DNA from: a virus
Reading direction: 5' to 3' (one strand)
IMG/VR virus record: IMGVR_UViG_3300042522_000315
Location: 20,105-84,104 of that record
Length of the DNA: 64,000 nucleotides
The stretch's first letter is position 1; each line of letters starts with the position of its first letter. Under the pieces are notes generated by a model, which ran no database searches, was not told the origin of the DNA, and worked only from the letters and a program-made list of their open reading frames with translations. Positions 24,221 through 33,606 of the stretch are shown piece by piece. Both the position numbers and the translations under genes were made by a program.

Positions 24221-25120
24221 ATGATGAATAAAGATTTGATCATAGGTGGCGCTTCTAACTATGGATGGGACGATCTTAAGTATTGGGTCAATTCGATCAA
24301 GAAGTCTGGTTTCTCAGGAGATATAGTTCTCGTTGCAACAAATACCACAAAAGAAACAATAGATAAACTCCGCAGTGAGGGTGTTAAAGTTGAGTTGTAT
24401 GGTAGACAAGATCAAAATGGTAATGTTGTCGCCAATGTTACTACAGCACCACATGTAGAAAGATTTTTTCATATTTGGAACTATCTCAGAATCAATTCTG
24501 ATAAGTATAACTTTGTTATTACGACTGATACCAGAGATGTTGTATTTCAATCTAATCCTATAGACTATATCAGAAAGACTTTTGAGAATAGAGATGTTGG
24601 GTTGATTGCAGCAGGTGAAGGACTTAGATATAAGGATGAATCTTGGAATCACAATAACTTCTTGTCTTCATTTGATCCTGTAGTCTATGATAAGATCCAA
24701 TACAATGAGATTTTTAATGTTGGTGTCATAGCTGGAACACAAGCTCTGGTGCAAGACTTGCTGTTGCTTCTGTATCAATTGAGTATAAACAGACGTATAA
24801 ATATCGTTGATCAGGCAGTATATAATTTCATTATTCAGTTGCAGTTCTGCTCACAGAATGTTACGCTATTGTCTAATGATTCCGGGTGGACAACAAACTT
24901 AGCTACGACTATTCATGCAATAAGGTCTGGCTCAGGTGATATTGGTCAAAAAAATGATCCTACTTCCATAATTTTATATGGAACGAAGTACATGGTAAAT
25001 CAACCAGATATCATAGATGGTGTGGTTTATACTCATAGTACTGGATTACCTTCTGTCATTGTTCATCAATATGATAGAGTGAACGGGCTTGCAGAAGCCA
25101 TATATAAAAAATATAATTAA
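24221..25120 (+). CDS. glycosyltransferase-like protein
   Basis: 299 aa. The block FVITTDTRDVVFQSNP near residue 100 contains a DTRD metal motif as in several capsule or LPS glycosyltransferases of GT-A fold. The C-terminal half has a WTTNLATTIHAI segment. ATG at 24221 or the adjacent ATG at 24224, with GGAGAG upstream. Confidence 0.6.
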   Translation: MMNKDLIIGGASNYGWDDLKYWVNSIKKSGFSGDIVLVATNTTKETIDKLRSEGVKVELYGRQDQNGNVVANVTTAPHVERFFHIWNYLRINSDKYNFVITTDTRDVVFQSNPIDYIRKTFENRDVGLIAAGEGLRYKDESWNHNNFLSSFDPVVYDKIQYNEIFNVGVIAGTQALVQDLLLLLYQLSINRRINIVDQAVYNFIIQLQFCSQNVTLLSNDSGWTTNLATTIHAIRSGSGDIGQKNDPTSIILYGTKYMVNQPDIIDGVVYTHSTGLPSVIVHQYDRVNGLAEAIYKKYN

Positions 25121-25134
25121 TACGTGAGGATTAA

Positions 25135-26166
25135 ATGACAAAGACAGTTCTTATTACAGGCGGTGCAGGTTTCATTGCACATCATGTTATCGATACAATT
25201 CTAAGAGAAACAGATTGGAAGATTGTCAGTCTTGATAGATTAGACTTCTCTGGAAATCTGAATAGGCTTTACGATATACTTCAGTCATATGACCAGTCTG
25301 TCAAGTCAAGAGTGAAGATTGTGTATCACGACTTGAGAGCCGAAATCAATCCGCTTATCAATTCTCTGCTTGGTGATGTTAACATTGTGCTACACATGGC
25401 AGCAGGATCACATGTTGATCGTTCGATTGAATATCCTGTTGAGTTTTTGATGGACAATACACTTGGCACTGTGAACCTATTGCAGTATGCCAGAACTCTT
25501 AAGAATCTTGAAAGTTTTGTATACTTCTCTACCGATGAAGTATTTGGTCCTGCACCTTTCGGTGTTAACTATAAAGAATTTGATAGGTACAATTCAACTA
25601 ATCCTTATTCAGCATCAAAGGCTGCCGCTGAAGAGTTTTGTGTTGCATATGAAAATACATACAAGCTTCCTATCTACATCACACATACTATGAATGTTTT
25701 TGGAGAGCGTCAGCATCCTGAAAAGTTTATTCCTATGGTCATTAGAAGAGCCAATACTGGTGAGAAGGTTTACATTCACTCAGACAAGACTAAAACAATT
25801 CCAGGTTCAAGACATTACATTCATGCCAAGGATGTTGCGTCTGCTCTCATGTTTATTCTAAACCTTGATAGAAACTCTATTCACATTGATGACTATGGTG
25901 GTGCTAAGTGCCCTAAGTTCAATATTGTTGGTGCTGAAGAAATCAATAACCTAGATTTGGCTCTAATGATTGCAAAGTCTCAAGGTAAAGAATTGAATTA
26001 TGAATTGATAGATTTCCATTCATCTAGACCTGGACACGATCTTCGTTATGCTTTATCTGGTGAGTATATGAGAAATCTTGGTTGGTATCCAAAGATTGCT
26101 TTGTCTGATCGAATCAGTGAAGTCGTTAACTGGACACTCGCTAATGAGAAGTGGCTGAAGATATGA
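25135..26166 (+). CDS. dTDP-glucose 4,6-dehydratase-type SDR (RmlB-like)
   Basis: 343 aa. An N-terminal GGAGFIAHHV dinucleotide motif, VLHMAAGSHVDRSIEYP, STDEVFGPAP and catalytic YSASKAAAEEF match nucleotide-sugar 4,6-dehydratases; the DE after ST is diagnostic of that subgroup. It makes a 4-keto-6-deoxy sugar nucleotide, the entry to deoxy sugars such as fucose or rhamnose. It ends in ATGA shared with the next gene. Confidence 0.85.
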   Translation: MTKTVLITGGAGFIAHHVIDTILRETDWKIVSLDRLDFSGNLNRLYDILQSYDQSVKSRVKIVYHDLRAEINPLINSLLGDVNIVLHMAAGSHVDRSIEYPVEFLMDNTLGTVNLLQYARTLKNLESFVYFSTDEVFGPAPFGVNYKEFDRYNSTNPYSASKAAAEEFCVAYENTYKLPIYITHTMNVFGERQHPEKFIPMVIRRANTGEKVYIHSDKTKTIPGSRHYIHAKDVASALMFILNLDRNSIHIDDYGGAKCPKFNIVGAEEINNLDLALMIAKSQGKELNYELIDFHSSRPGHDLRYALSGEYMRNLGWYPKIALSDRISEVVNWTLANEKWLKI

Positions 26167-26849
26167 ACGATGCCATCTTTGTGATAAGCAGTGCGCTTGT
26201 TTGTCCAAATCATCTTTCAATTTACTCAACAGAAGACCGTTTTAATCAAACGATTGAGACTTTGAATTCAATTGACAAGTATATGCCTAACAATCAAAAG
26301 ATTTTGTTTGATGCGTCTTCTGTTGAACCAGAAAGTAAATATTTTGATGAACTAGTAAAGAGAAACACGGTTGTTCTTTTTACAGGCAGAGATGAAAACG
26401 TCAAAAAATTTTCAGAAGCGGGCGTAAAAAGTGCTGCTGAATCCATTTCTTTTATGATGTCGTTGAATTGGATTCGTGAGAATGAAATAAAAACAAAGAG
26501 AATATATAAGATATCAGGTAGATATCAACTAACTGATAACTTTGTTCCTGGTCTAGAACATGTAGGTAAGTATGTGTTTACTGTTCCTACTAAAACTTGG
26601 ATGCCAAAAGAACAATCAGATTATATTGGCGTAGATCATGTATATCAATCAAGACTTTTTCATTTTGATTATGATCTATTAGATCAGACGATAGAAAAGC
26701 TGAAATATGTTATCCGCGATTGTCTTACATTGCCGATGGACATAGAACATGCTTATTACAAATATTTTAATGCCTTTGCTCCTATTGAAATGGAAAAAAT
26801 AGGACTATGCGGCAACTTAGCACCAAATGGAGAACGTATAGATGAGTGA
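26163..26849 (+). CDS. putative glycan-cluster protein, GT-A-like
   Basis: 228 aa. AIFVISSALVCPN, then KRIYKISGRYQLTDNF and later VYQSRLFHFDYDLL resemble the WavE/phage glycosyltransferase-like group, but no DxD is clear. Start ATG at 26163 overlaps the previous stop; a GTG 12 nt upstream is an unlikely alternative. Function inferred mainly from the operon. Confidence 0.55.
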   Translation: MNDAIFVISSALVCPNHLSIYSTEDRFNQTIETLNSIDKYMPNNQKILFDASSVEPESKYFDELVKRNTVVLFTGRDENVKKFSEAGVKSAAESISFMMSLNWIRENEIKTKRIYKISGRYQLTDNFVPGLEHVGKYVFTVPTKTWMPKEQSDYIGVDHVYQSRLFHFDYDLLDQTIEKLKYVIRDCLTLPMDIEHAYYKYFNAFAPIEMEKIGLCGNLAPNGERIDE

Positions 26850-27405
26850 TTCTTTTTATTATAACTCTACTGGTAATTTTGGAATAACACCAAAGTTTAA
26901 GTGTTCTGGTTACGGACTTGGTAAGATGATTGAAGGATTAGAAAATCCTGTAGGTGTTGAAATTGGTCTGGCTGAAGGATTCACTACAAGATTTTTGATG
27001 GAATCAAATAAAAATCTTACTCTATATTGCATTGATCCTTACATTAACTACATTGATTGGAATGGTACAAATCTAAACGAAAGAGAAAACATATATCAGC
27101 AGTTTCTAGATAACACAAAGGTGTTTGGTGATAGAATTAAGTTTCTCAGAAAGTATTCAGATGATGCTGTCTCTAATATCGAAGATAACTCTCTAGACTT
27201 TGTATTTATTGACGGTCTACATACGTTTGAGCAAGTTACTAAAGACATGACGAATTACTATCCTAAGCTTAAAGATGGTGGTATATTTTCAGGTCATGAT
27301 TTTAGAGTGATCAAGTGCATCAACGAGGCAGTGATAGAGTTTGCTTCTTCTAAGAATAAGACTATCTTAGAGACAGAGTGTGACGTTTGGTATTGGTATA
27401 AGTGA
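26842..27405 (+). CDS. class I SAM methyltransferase
   Basis: 187 aa. GVEIGLAEGFTTRFLM is the SAM-binding motif I, LYCIDPYINY motif II, and DFVFIDGLHTFEQVTKDM the motif of the Methyltransf_24 group. It probably methylates a sugar or sugar nucleotide within the pathway. It begins 8 nt before the previous gene ends. Confidence 0.75.
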   Translation: MSDSFYYNSTGNFGITPKFKCSGYGLGKMIEGLENPVGVEIGLAEGFTTRFLMESNKNLTLYCIDPYINYIDWNGTNLNERENIYQQFLDNTKVFGDRIKFLRKYSDDAVSNIEDNSLDFVFIDGLHTFEQVTKDMTNYYPKLKDGGIFSGHDFRVIKCINEAVIEFASSKNKTILETECDVWYWYK

Positions 27406-27414
27406 GGTTTATTT

Positions 27415-28188
27415 ATGGGTACTACAAGAGAAGATGTATTGAACATGATGGATCTACACAGAAATGGAATCTTAGATTTCTCTAAAAAGCTTTCTGTTGC
27501 AGACATAGGAGCTTCACAACTTCATTATCATGTTTCAGGAATATCAGGTAAGATAGTCAATAATGAATTTGTGCCTAATGAGAAAACATATCCTGACAGT
27601 AAAGATTTTCTAAAAGAAGTTTTTGAACTGTTTGGTAAGAATGCGTCTTTTGATGATTATTCTTCTGGAATGTTAGCACAAAGGTTCTACAAAGATTTAG
27701 AGTTTGACTATCTCGCTATTGACTTAGACACATATAATGATCTTGATTATGTGTTAAAACTAGACTTGAATGTAGATCGTTGTCCTGATGACAAGAAAGG
27801 TCAATATGATCTTGTTGTCAATAATGGAACAACAGAACATCTGATAAACCAGACAAATGCATTCAATGTCATGCACGACCTATGTAAAGTTGGTGGTGTA
27901 ATGTTATCTACTGTTCCTTGTTTTGATATCAATCACGGGTTCTTTAACTATTCTCCCATCTTCTTCAAGCAACTGGCAAAAGCAAATGGATATGAAATAA
28001 TCAGTGTTCACCTCCAGTTTGTAAATAGTGGTAATAATCTACTGAACATCTATGTTTATTCCATTACAAGAAAGCTTAATGATGCAGAGTTTATACAGCC
28101 ATGCCAAATTTTTGACAATGGTAATTTTGACTCTAACATCATGTATAATGCTTCATATCAGAAGAACGATATCTGCATAGTCATTTAA
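27415..28188 (+). CDS. methyltransferase-like protein
   Basis: 257 aa. SVADIGASQLHYHVSG, then YLAIDLDTYND and LVVNNGTTEHLINQTNAF with KVGGVMLSTVPCF correspond to class I methyltransferase motifs I to VI, in degenerate form. It may act on the same glycan as the two neighbouring methyltransferases. Confidence 0.6.
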   Translation: MGTTREDVLNMMDLHRNGILDFSKKLSVADIGASQLHYHVSGISGKIVNNEFVPNEKTYPDSKDFLKEVFELFGKNASFDDYSSGMLAQRFYKDLEFDYLAIDLDTYNDLDYVLKLDLNVDRCPDDKKGQYDLVVNNGTTEHLINQTNAFNVMHDLCKVGGVMLSTVPCFDINHGFFNYSPIFFKQLAKANGYEIISVHLQFVNSGNNLLNIYVYSITRKLNDAEFIQPCQIFDNGNFDSNIMYNASYQKNDICIVI

Positions 28189-28198
28189 AGGATAGATT

Positions 28199-29059
28199 AT
28201 GAAAAAGAAAATTAGAGTAGGTTTCGCAGATTTTGGAATGAGTCCAGATTGGTTCATTTCTATTTTATCTCAGAAGTATGATGTTGTTCGTGACGACAAT
28301 GATCCTCATATATTGATTTTTGGTGATGAAAATTTTGGTAACAAAAATGAATCGTATGACTCAGCAAAAGTCTTCAAGGTCTTCTTTACTGGTGAGAACA
28401 GAAGATTTTGGAACTATAAGTGTCATGCTGCTATAACGTTCGACCACATAGATGAACCGTATCATTTCAGATTACCTCTTTATGTTCATGAGATAAACAG
28501 TCTCGTAAATGAACAAGGGTTTTCTACACCATTTAATCTTTCTGAACCAGCAGAAAAGACAGGCTTTGCTTCTTTTGTCGTAAGTAATCCAAATAGTGAA
28601 AAGAGAAACCAACTGTTCAATCTGCTTAACAACTATAAGAAAGTTGACAGTGCTGGACCTTTGTTCAATAACATTGGTTATGTTATTCCTAGACCAACTT
28701 CTGCAAAGATAGATTTTCTTAGAACAAGAAAGTTTCATTTAGCTTTTGAGAACAGCAGTTATCCTGGATACATCACAGAAAAGATTATCCAAGCTGCTTA
28801 TGCTAGAACTGTTCCTATCTATTGGGGAAGCACAACTCTTGAAATGGATTTCAATCCAGAAGCTGTGATAAACTGGCATGATTACAGAGACGATCACTTG
28901 TTCTTAAAGCGAGTGATTGAAGTTGACAGCAATGATGATCTATACTATCATATGCTAAATCAACCTTTGTTTAGAGGTAATAAACCTAACAAGTTTATGG
29001 ATATGGAAGTATTTTTAACATGGTGGGATTCCATGATAATGACGAGGATAAATTTATGA
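28199..29059 (+). CDS. GT10 alpha-1,3-fucosyltransferase-like
   Basis: 286 aa. FHLAFENSSYPGYITEKI, then AYARTVPIYWGSTTLEMDF near residues 185-220 is the conserved FucT signature of family GT10, which uses GDP-fucose. It suggests that the phage glycan carries fucose or a related deoxy sugar. The mannose-pathway genes at 32923 and 38434 would supply the GDP-mannose precursor route (inference). ATGA overlap with the next gene. Confidence 0.82.
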   Translation: MKKKIRVGFADFGMSPDWFISILSQKYDVVRDDNDPHILIFGDENFGNKNESYDSAKVFKVFFTGENRRFWNYKCHAAITFDHIDEPYHFRLPLYVHEINSLVNEQGFSTPFNLSEPAEKTGFASFVVSNPNSEKRNQLFNLLNNYKKVDSAGPLFNNIGYVIPRPTSAKIDFLRTRKFHLAFENSSYPGYITEKIIQAAYARTVPIYWGSTTLEMDFNPEAVINWHDYRDDHLFLKRVIEVDSNDDLYYHMLNQPLFRGNKPNKFMDMEVFLTWWDSMIMTRINL

Positions 29060-29886
29060 GTAACATTACTGTAGTCACAGCCTTCTTTGATATTGGCAGG
29101 AGCAATTGGAATAAAACTTCACATGGTATCGATACACCACATTATATTCCAAGATCAACTGAAAGTTATTTCAGCTACTTTGAAAATCTAGCCAAGATTA
29201 GAAACGATATGATTATATACTGTTCAGAAGAACACGCTGAAATCATCTCTAAGATAAGAGAGAAGCAGTCTCCAGGTTCTAGAACAGTTGTTGTTCCTCT
29301 TGACTTTAGTGAAATAGTAAAGAGTGCTAAGCCTGTGATTGAAAGAATTCAGAGTCGCAGAGAGTACATTGAGTTTGTAAATGATCCAAGAATGCCAGAA
29401 TATTGGAATGCAGATTATGTGTTGGTAAACTATCTAAAGACTGATTTTGTTGTTGGTGCATATGAAAGAGACCAAATCAAAACAAATATTGCTGCATGGT
29501 TAGACTTTGGATATGTTAGAAGTGAAAAGACTTTACCTAAGTCTAACATATGGGATTATGACTTTGATCCTAACAAGATGCACTACTTCAATAAAAAAGA
29601 CATTGACTTTGGCAGACCAATCTTCGATATCATAAGACATAATGATGTATACATCATGGGATGTCATTTAGTTGGTGGTAAAGAGGCGTGGTTCAGACAA
29701 TTATCATATAACAAGCAATCTTTATCGTCCATGATTAATTGCGGCTTGATTGATGATGATCAAACAGTATTGTTGATGAACTACAAGATGAATCCAAATG
29801 ATTTTGAACTTCATCCAATTAACGTCAAACGTGAAGAGTGGGATGAATGGAATATCGCAATGCTTAAGTTTAATAAGGAAACTTGA
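29056..29886 (+). CDS. HtrL/YibB-family protein
   Basis: 276 aa. It starts MSNITVVTAFFDIGRSNWN, the hallmark of the HtrL/YibB family, and continues YFENLAKIRNDMIIYC. This family is found in LPS/capsule loci and is believed to be glycosyltransferase-like. ATG at 29056 with GAGG 8 nt upstream. Confidence 0.72.
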   Translation: MSNITVVTAFFDIGRSNWNKTSHGIDTPHYIPRSTESYFSYFENLAKIRNDMIIYCSEEHAEIISKIREKQSPGSRTVVVPLDFSEIVKSAKPVIERIQSRREYIEFVNDPRMPEYWNADYVLVNYLKTDFVVGAYERDQIKTNIAAWLDFGYVRSEKTLPKSNIWDYDFDPNKMHYFNKKDIDFGRPIFDIIRHNDVYIMGCHLVGGKEAWFRQLSYNKQSLSSMINCGLIDDDQTVLLMNYKMNPNDFELHPINVKREEWDEWNIAMLKFNKET

Positions 29887-29887
29887 G

Positions 29888-31111
29888 ATGGTTAAAAAAG
29901 TAGCCGTTATTGGTGCCGCGGGTCACGTAGGTTTCCCATTCAGCCTTGTATTGGCTGATGCTGGACATAATGTCATAGGCATTGATAGAAATCCTGCCGC
30001 ATGTATGCAACTATTAGGCGGCTTTGTACCTCATAAAGAAGAGGGAGCAAAAGACTTGCTAATGAGCTTGCTCAGTACAGATCGTTTGACTTATACAACA
30101 AACACAGAACTCTTAGTAGAATGTGATGCTGTTGCAATCATGATTGGTACTCCTGTTGATGGTGAAGGTAATCCTAGAGTTGATGATATCATTGACTTCG
30201 TGAAGTATGATCTTGCTCCTAATCTCAAAGAAAACGCAGTCGTAATACTGAGAAGCACAGTTGCTCCTGGAACTACTGATCTTCTAGAAAGTATTTTGTT
30301 TGATGAAACTGATGTTCCTTTTCATATTGTATTCGCGCCTGAGCGTGTAGCACAAGGTGTAGGTATTGTTGAAAGTAAGAAGTTTCCTCAGTTGATTGGT
30401 GCAAGAACGAAAGAAGCTTTTGATGCTGCAAAAGAAATCTTTACATTCGTAGAAGAGTGCATTCATCTAACTCCTCGTGAAGCTGAATTTGGTAAGCTTA
30501 TTACAAATATGTATCGTTATGTGACATTTGCTCTCGCAAACGAATTCTACATGATTGGCACAGAACAAGGATTAGATGTTCATAAGGTTATTGATTCTGT
30601 AAACAAGAACTATTCTCGTATGGCATTACCTAAACCTGGCCCAAATGTAGGTGGTCCGTGTTTATTTAAAGACGGTAAGTTTTTACTTGAAAATGTTCCT
30701 TATCCAGAACTGATTCAAGCATCATTCCTCATCAATGAAGGAATGCCTCAATATATGTTCAACGCGATAATGAAAGAAAAACCTGAAACGAAGAGAATTG
30801 GTATACTTGGTGCAACATTTAAAGCAGATTGTGATGATGCACGTAATAGTCTTAGCTTCAAGTTTGCGAAGATTTGTAAGAGACATGGTATTGCGTATGC
30901 ATTCTTTGATCCATATATCGCACATCCCGACAATGTATGGCCGACCCATGATATAAATGATTATGATGCCTTCGTTGTGATGACTCCTCACAACCAGTTT
31001 AAGAAGTTTTACGATGAACACATTTCAAAGAAGACAAACATTCTCATTGCAGATGCATGGAAATTTTTAGACGAAAGCAAGAAAACAAAGAGTGGAATAT
31101 TTTACACATGA
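29888..31111 (+). CDS. UDP-sugar dehydrogenase (UDP-Glc/ManNAc DH type)
   Basis: 407 aa. The NAD motif KVAVIGAAGHVGFPFS starts the protein. RSTVAPGTTDLLE and APERVAQG are family blocks, and the catalytic cysteine lies in NVGGPCLFKD near residue 257. The C-terminal ILGATFKADCDDARNS is the third domain. It oxidises a UDP-sugar C6 to a uronic acid. The GPCLFKD loop differs a little from the usual GGxCxPKD. Confidence 0.88.
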   Translation: MVKKVAVIGAAGHVGFPFSLVLADAGHNVIGIDRNPAACMQLLGGFVPHKEEGAKDLLMSLLSTDRLTYTTNTELLVECDAVAIMIGTPVDGEGNPRVDDIIDFVKYDLAPNLKENAVVILRSTVAPGTTDLLESILFDETDVPFHIVFAPERVAQGVGIVESKKFPQLIGARTKEAFDAAKEIFTFVEECIHLTPREAEFGKLITNMYRYVTFALANEFYMIGTEQGLDVHKVIDSVNKNYSRMALPKPGPNVGGPCLFKDGKFLLENVPYPELIQASFLINEGMPQYMFNAIMKEKPETKRIGILGATFKADCDDARNSLSFKFAKICKRHGIAYAFFDPYIAHPDNVWPTHDINDYDAFVVMTPHNQFKKFYDEHISKKTNILIADAWKFLDESKKTKSGIFYT

Positions 31112-32097
31112 GCAAGATTTTAGTAACAGGATCTGAAGGTAGTCTGATGCAGGCTGTCATTCCTTATCTATTAGATCAAGGACATGAAGTCATTGGTGTT
31201 GACAATTTATTCAGATACAATGAACGATTGAATATCGCAAAGGGTTATCTATTCGAGAATTTAGATTTGACAAATGCGTATGATGTTCACTCTCTAATAG
31301 GTAAATACAAACCAGATTATATCATTCAAGCAGCGGCAAGGATATTCGGCGTTGGTGGCTTCAACAAGTATTGTGCAGACATTCTTTATAATGATGTGAC
31401 TTTACATGGTAATATTTTAGAGTCTGCATATAATTGGAAAGTGAAGAGAGTCGTTTACATCTCTTCAAGCATGGTATATGAAAATTGTCCTCAAGATGTT
31501 TTTAGACCTGTTTATGAAGATCAAGTAGATGTTTTTCCTGCACCGCACACCGAATACGGAATGTCTAAGTTTATAGGTGAGAGACTATCACGTGCATACA
31601 AAAAGCAATATGATCTTGATTATACGATTTGGCGTCCGTTCAATATCATAACTCCTTATGAGAAGTCTGAAGGTGATGTAGGCATATCTCATGTCTTTGC
31701 AGACTATATCAAAAATATCGTAATAGAAAAGAAACAAGTTTTACCTATCATTGGAGACGGCAAGCAAATTCGTTGCTTCACGTGGATTGATGATGTTGCA
31801 AGAGCAATTGCACAACATTCTTTCTCTGAAACAACGAAGAACGAAATCTTCAATTTAGGAAATAAAGAACCAATTTCAATGTCTGAACTTGCTCTTACTA
31901 TTCGTGATATTGCTGTTGAAAAGGGTATGATTGAAGATAATGCTCTTGTGTTTGACAGCATTGCAGAATATGAGAATGATGTGCGTGTTCGTGTTCCTGA
32001 TGTCACAAAGGTCAAGCAGATGTTAGGATGGGAAGCCAAGATTAAAGTGGATGAAAGTATTGATCGCTGTTTAGAAAAGATAAAAGTGCATGTCTAA
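31108..32097 (+). CDS. NAD-dependent sugar-nucleotide epimerase/dehydratase
   Basis: 329 aa SDR. ILVTGSEGSLMQAV is the NAD motif. AARIFGVGGF, SSSMVYENC and catalytic YGMSKFIGERL follow. It is probably a 4-epimerase or decarboxylase acting on the uronic-acid product of the previous gene. Last sugar gene of the operon; overlaps the next ORF by 8 nt. Confidence 0.82.
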   Translation: MSKILVTGSEGSLMQAVIPYLLDQGHEVIGVDNLFRYNERLNIAKGYLFENLDLTNAYDVHSLIGKYKPDYIIQAAARIFGVGGFNKYCADILYNDVTLHGNILESAYNWKVKRVVYISSSMVYENCPQDVFRPVYEDQVDVFPAPHTEYGMSKFIGERLSRAYKKQYDLDYTIWRPFNIITPYEKSEGDVGISHVFADYIKNIVIEKKQVLPIIGDGKQIRCFTWIDDVARAIAQHSFSETTKNEIFNLGNKEPISMSELALTIRDIAVEKGMIEDNALVFDSIAEYENDVRVRVPDVTKVKQMLGWEAKIKVDESIDRCLEKIKVHV

Positions 32098-32302
32098 TAA
32101 TTCTATTTGTACGAAGGTGTGTGAATATGAAGACACTAAAAGAATATGCCGAGGATGCGGCAGGACGGCTGAAGAAATCGAAGAATGGTTCTACGCCAAC
32201 AAAGAAAGAAAAATCGAAATCGCCAAAGTCGCCAGGAAACGCACCAAAGATCGCAAAGAAGCCGAGAAGCAAAGGAAAGTGATTTCTGTTGACTTGATCT
32301 GA
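32090..32302 (+). CDS. DUF1289-like small cysteine protein
   Basis: 70 aa. CTKVCEYEDTKRICRGCGRTAEEIEEW matches the DUF1289 pattern (C..VC....G.C.GCGRT..EI..W), a predicted Fe-S or metal protein common in proteobacteria. It is followed by a strongly basic tail. It overlaps the glycan operon end and may be co-transcribed. Function unknown. Confidence 0.7.
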   Translation: MSNNSICTKVCEYEDTKRICRGCGRTAEEIEEWFYANKERKIEIAKVARKRTKDRKEAEKQRKVISVDLI

Positions 32303-32317
32303 TTCCTATAGTATATT
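32289..32317 (+). promoter_or_regulatory. sigma70-like promoter
   Basis: TTGACT 32289-32294, 17-nt spacer, TATATT 32312-32317, upstream of the gene at 32348 (ribosome site GAGG). Confidence 0.65.
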
Positions 32318-32347
32318 GTTATAACTCAAACACACATAGAGGAAGTT

Positions 32348-32578
32348 ATGGCTAGCACCAAGTATTTTACGGAACACGTTGAGATTGATGTTGATCTTTC
32401 TGAATGGACAGATTCCGAACTAATCGAAGAAGTCAAGTCTCGCGGCTACAATGTAGAACAAGAGCCTGACCTCATTGAAGCTGAATACTATTGGAATCGT
32501 GGAAATAAAAAGGAAGCACTTATTCTTGTGGAAAGAGAATATAAGTGGCTTCGTGGAATTGCTAATCTAGCTAACTAA
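32348..32578 (+). CDS. small acidic protein, unknown
   Basis: 76 aa. DLSEWTDSELIEEVKSRGY then a helical C-terminus ending LRGIANLAN. The first part resembles short phage proteins that read DFxDxELIEELE. No family is assignable. It has its own promoter. Confidence 0.7.
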   Translation: MASTKYFTEHVEIDVDLSEWTDSELIEEVKSRGYNVEQEPDLIEAEYYWNRGNKKEALILVEREYKWLRGIANLAN

Positions 32579-32582
32579 ATAC
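32575..32582 (+). promoter_or_regulatory. late-type box CTAAATAC before tRNA-Gly
   Basis: CTAAATAC overlapping the stop of the preceding ORF, 9 nt before the tRNA. It fits the gp55-type late promoter signature; the close spacing to the tRNA is as expected for a direct start. Confidence 0.5.
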
Positions 32583-32590
32583 TATCAATC

Positions 32591-32664
32591 GCGGGGTTGG
32601 TATATGGGTTGTGCCCCAGCCTTCCAAGCTGTAGAAGCGGGTTCGAGTCCCGCACCTCGCTCCA
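32591..32664 (+). tRNA. tRNA-Gly(TCC)
   Basis: Acceptor GCGGGGT with ACCTCGC, anticodon loop CTTCCAA giving TCC, T-arm GCGGG-TTCGAGT-CCCGC, CCA encoded. Confidence 0.9.
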
Positions 32665-32686
32665 ATTTAAATAATGAGGCATAGAC

Positions 32687-32926
32687 ATGATTTGGTTTAT
32701 CGTTTTGAATGTTGTAATGAACAATGGTGATGTTTACACTGATGTTCATTATCCTAACTCTCCCTTATACAACAATGAGCAAGAATGCAATGCTGCTGGT
32801 CGTGAACTCGTAGACCAAAAGCAGATTGAAGTTGGCACAAACTCAGGCCGCACATATTATACTTGTATGGTAATCACTCCTGAGCAAATCAGAACTGCAA
32901 CAGGAAAGTCTGGTAGCAATTCATGA
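32687..32926 (+). CDS. small secreted-type protein, unknown
   Basis: 79 aa. A short hydrophobic start (MIWFIVLNVVMNNGDVY) is followed by a polar, Cys-containing region (Cys at residues 34 and 60). It may be periplasmic, but the hydrophobic stretch is short. ATGA overlap with the HAD gene. Confidence 0.65.
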   Translation: MIWFIVLNVVMNNGDVYTDVHYPNSPLYNNEQECNAAGRELVDQKQIEVGTNSGRTYYTCMVITPEQIRTATGKSGSNS

Positions 32927-33606
32927 ACTACGTTTTTGATGTAGACGGGACTCTTACTCCGTCTAGAGGTCTGATCGACTCTGAGTTTGAATCATTCTTT
33001 CTAAACTTCTGTAGGACACATCCCGTCTACATTGTTACTGGTTCAGACTACAAGAAAACCGAAGAGCAATTGGGTTCTGATATCTGCTATGCAGTAGAAG
33101 GAATCTTCAATTGCTCTGGTAATCTCTTGGTCAAGAGAGGACTGATAATTCAACAGTATCACTTTAAGCTTACTGAACAAGAAAGAGAAGCACTTGAAAA
33201 TGAAGCAATGATTTCAGGCTTCTCTGTTCGTACTGGTAATCATATTGAAGAACGTATTGGCACTGTCAACTTTTCTATAGTAGGACGTAATGCAAACAAA
33301 GTGCAGAGACATCAGTACATAGAATGGGACAATGCTACAAACGAACGTAAAATTATATGTCAGAGACTGAACAGTATGTTCCCACGACTCGATTGTGTAG
33401 TTGGTGGTGAGACTGGTATTGATATCTTTTTGAAGGGCAAAGATAAGTCTCAGATTGCAAAGTATGTATATCCCTTCACGTTCTTTGGTGATAAGTGTGA
33501 AGTGGGTGGCAACGATCATACAATCTATCTATTAGCTGATCACGCGCATTGGGTAAGAGACTGGCAAGACACATATCAAATTTTAAAGGACATTGTAGAA
33601 CAATGA
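32923..33606 (+). CDS. phosphomannomutase-like HAD phosphatase (eukaryotic PMM type)
   Basis: 227 aa HAD. FDVDGTLTPSRG is motif I, VTGSDYKKTEEQLG follows, and FTFFGDKCEVGGNDHTIY at the end is the signature of alpha-PMM/PMM2-type phosphomannomutases. It would interconvert mannose-6-P and mannose-1-P for GDP-mannose. That fits the cupin M6P-isomerase-type gene at 38434 and the fucosyltransferase at 28199. Confidence 0.78.
   Translation: MNYVFDVDGTLTPSRGLIDSEFESFFLNFCRTHPVYIVTGSDYKKTEEQLGSDICYAVEGIFNCSGNLLVKRGLIIQQYHFKLTEQEREALENEAMISGFSVRTGNHIEERIGTVNFSIVGRNANKVQRHQYIEWDNATNERKIICQRLNSMFPRLDCVVGGETGIDIFLKGKDKSQIAKYVYPFTFFGDKCEVGGNDHTIYLLADHAHWVRDWQDTYQILKDIVEQ

Noticed and set aside
24794-24803. 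TATAAATA inside the glycosyltransferase gene (also near 34549)
   Set aside because: Internal to genes, with no gene start suitably downstream; treated as chance matches in AT-rich DNA.
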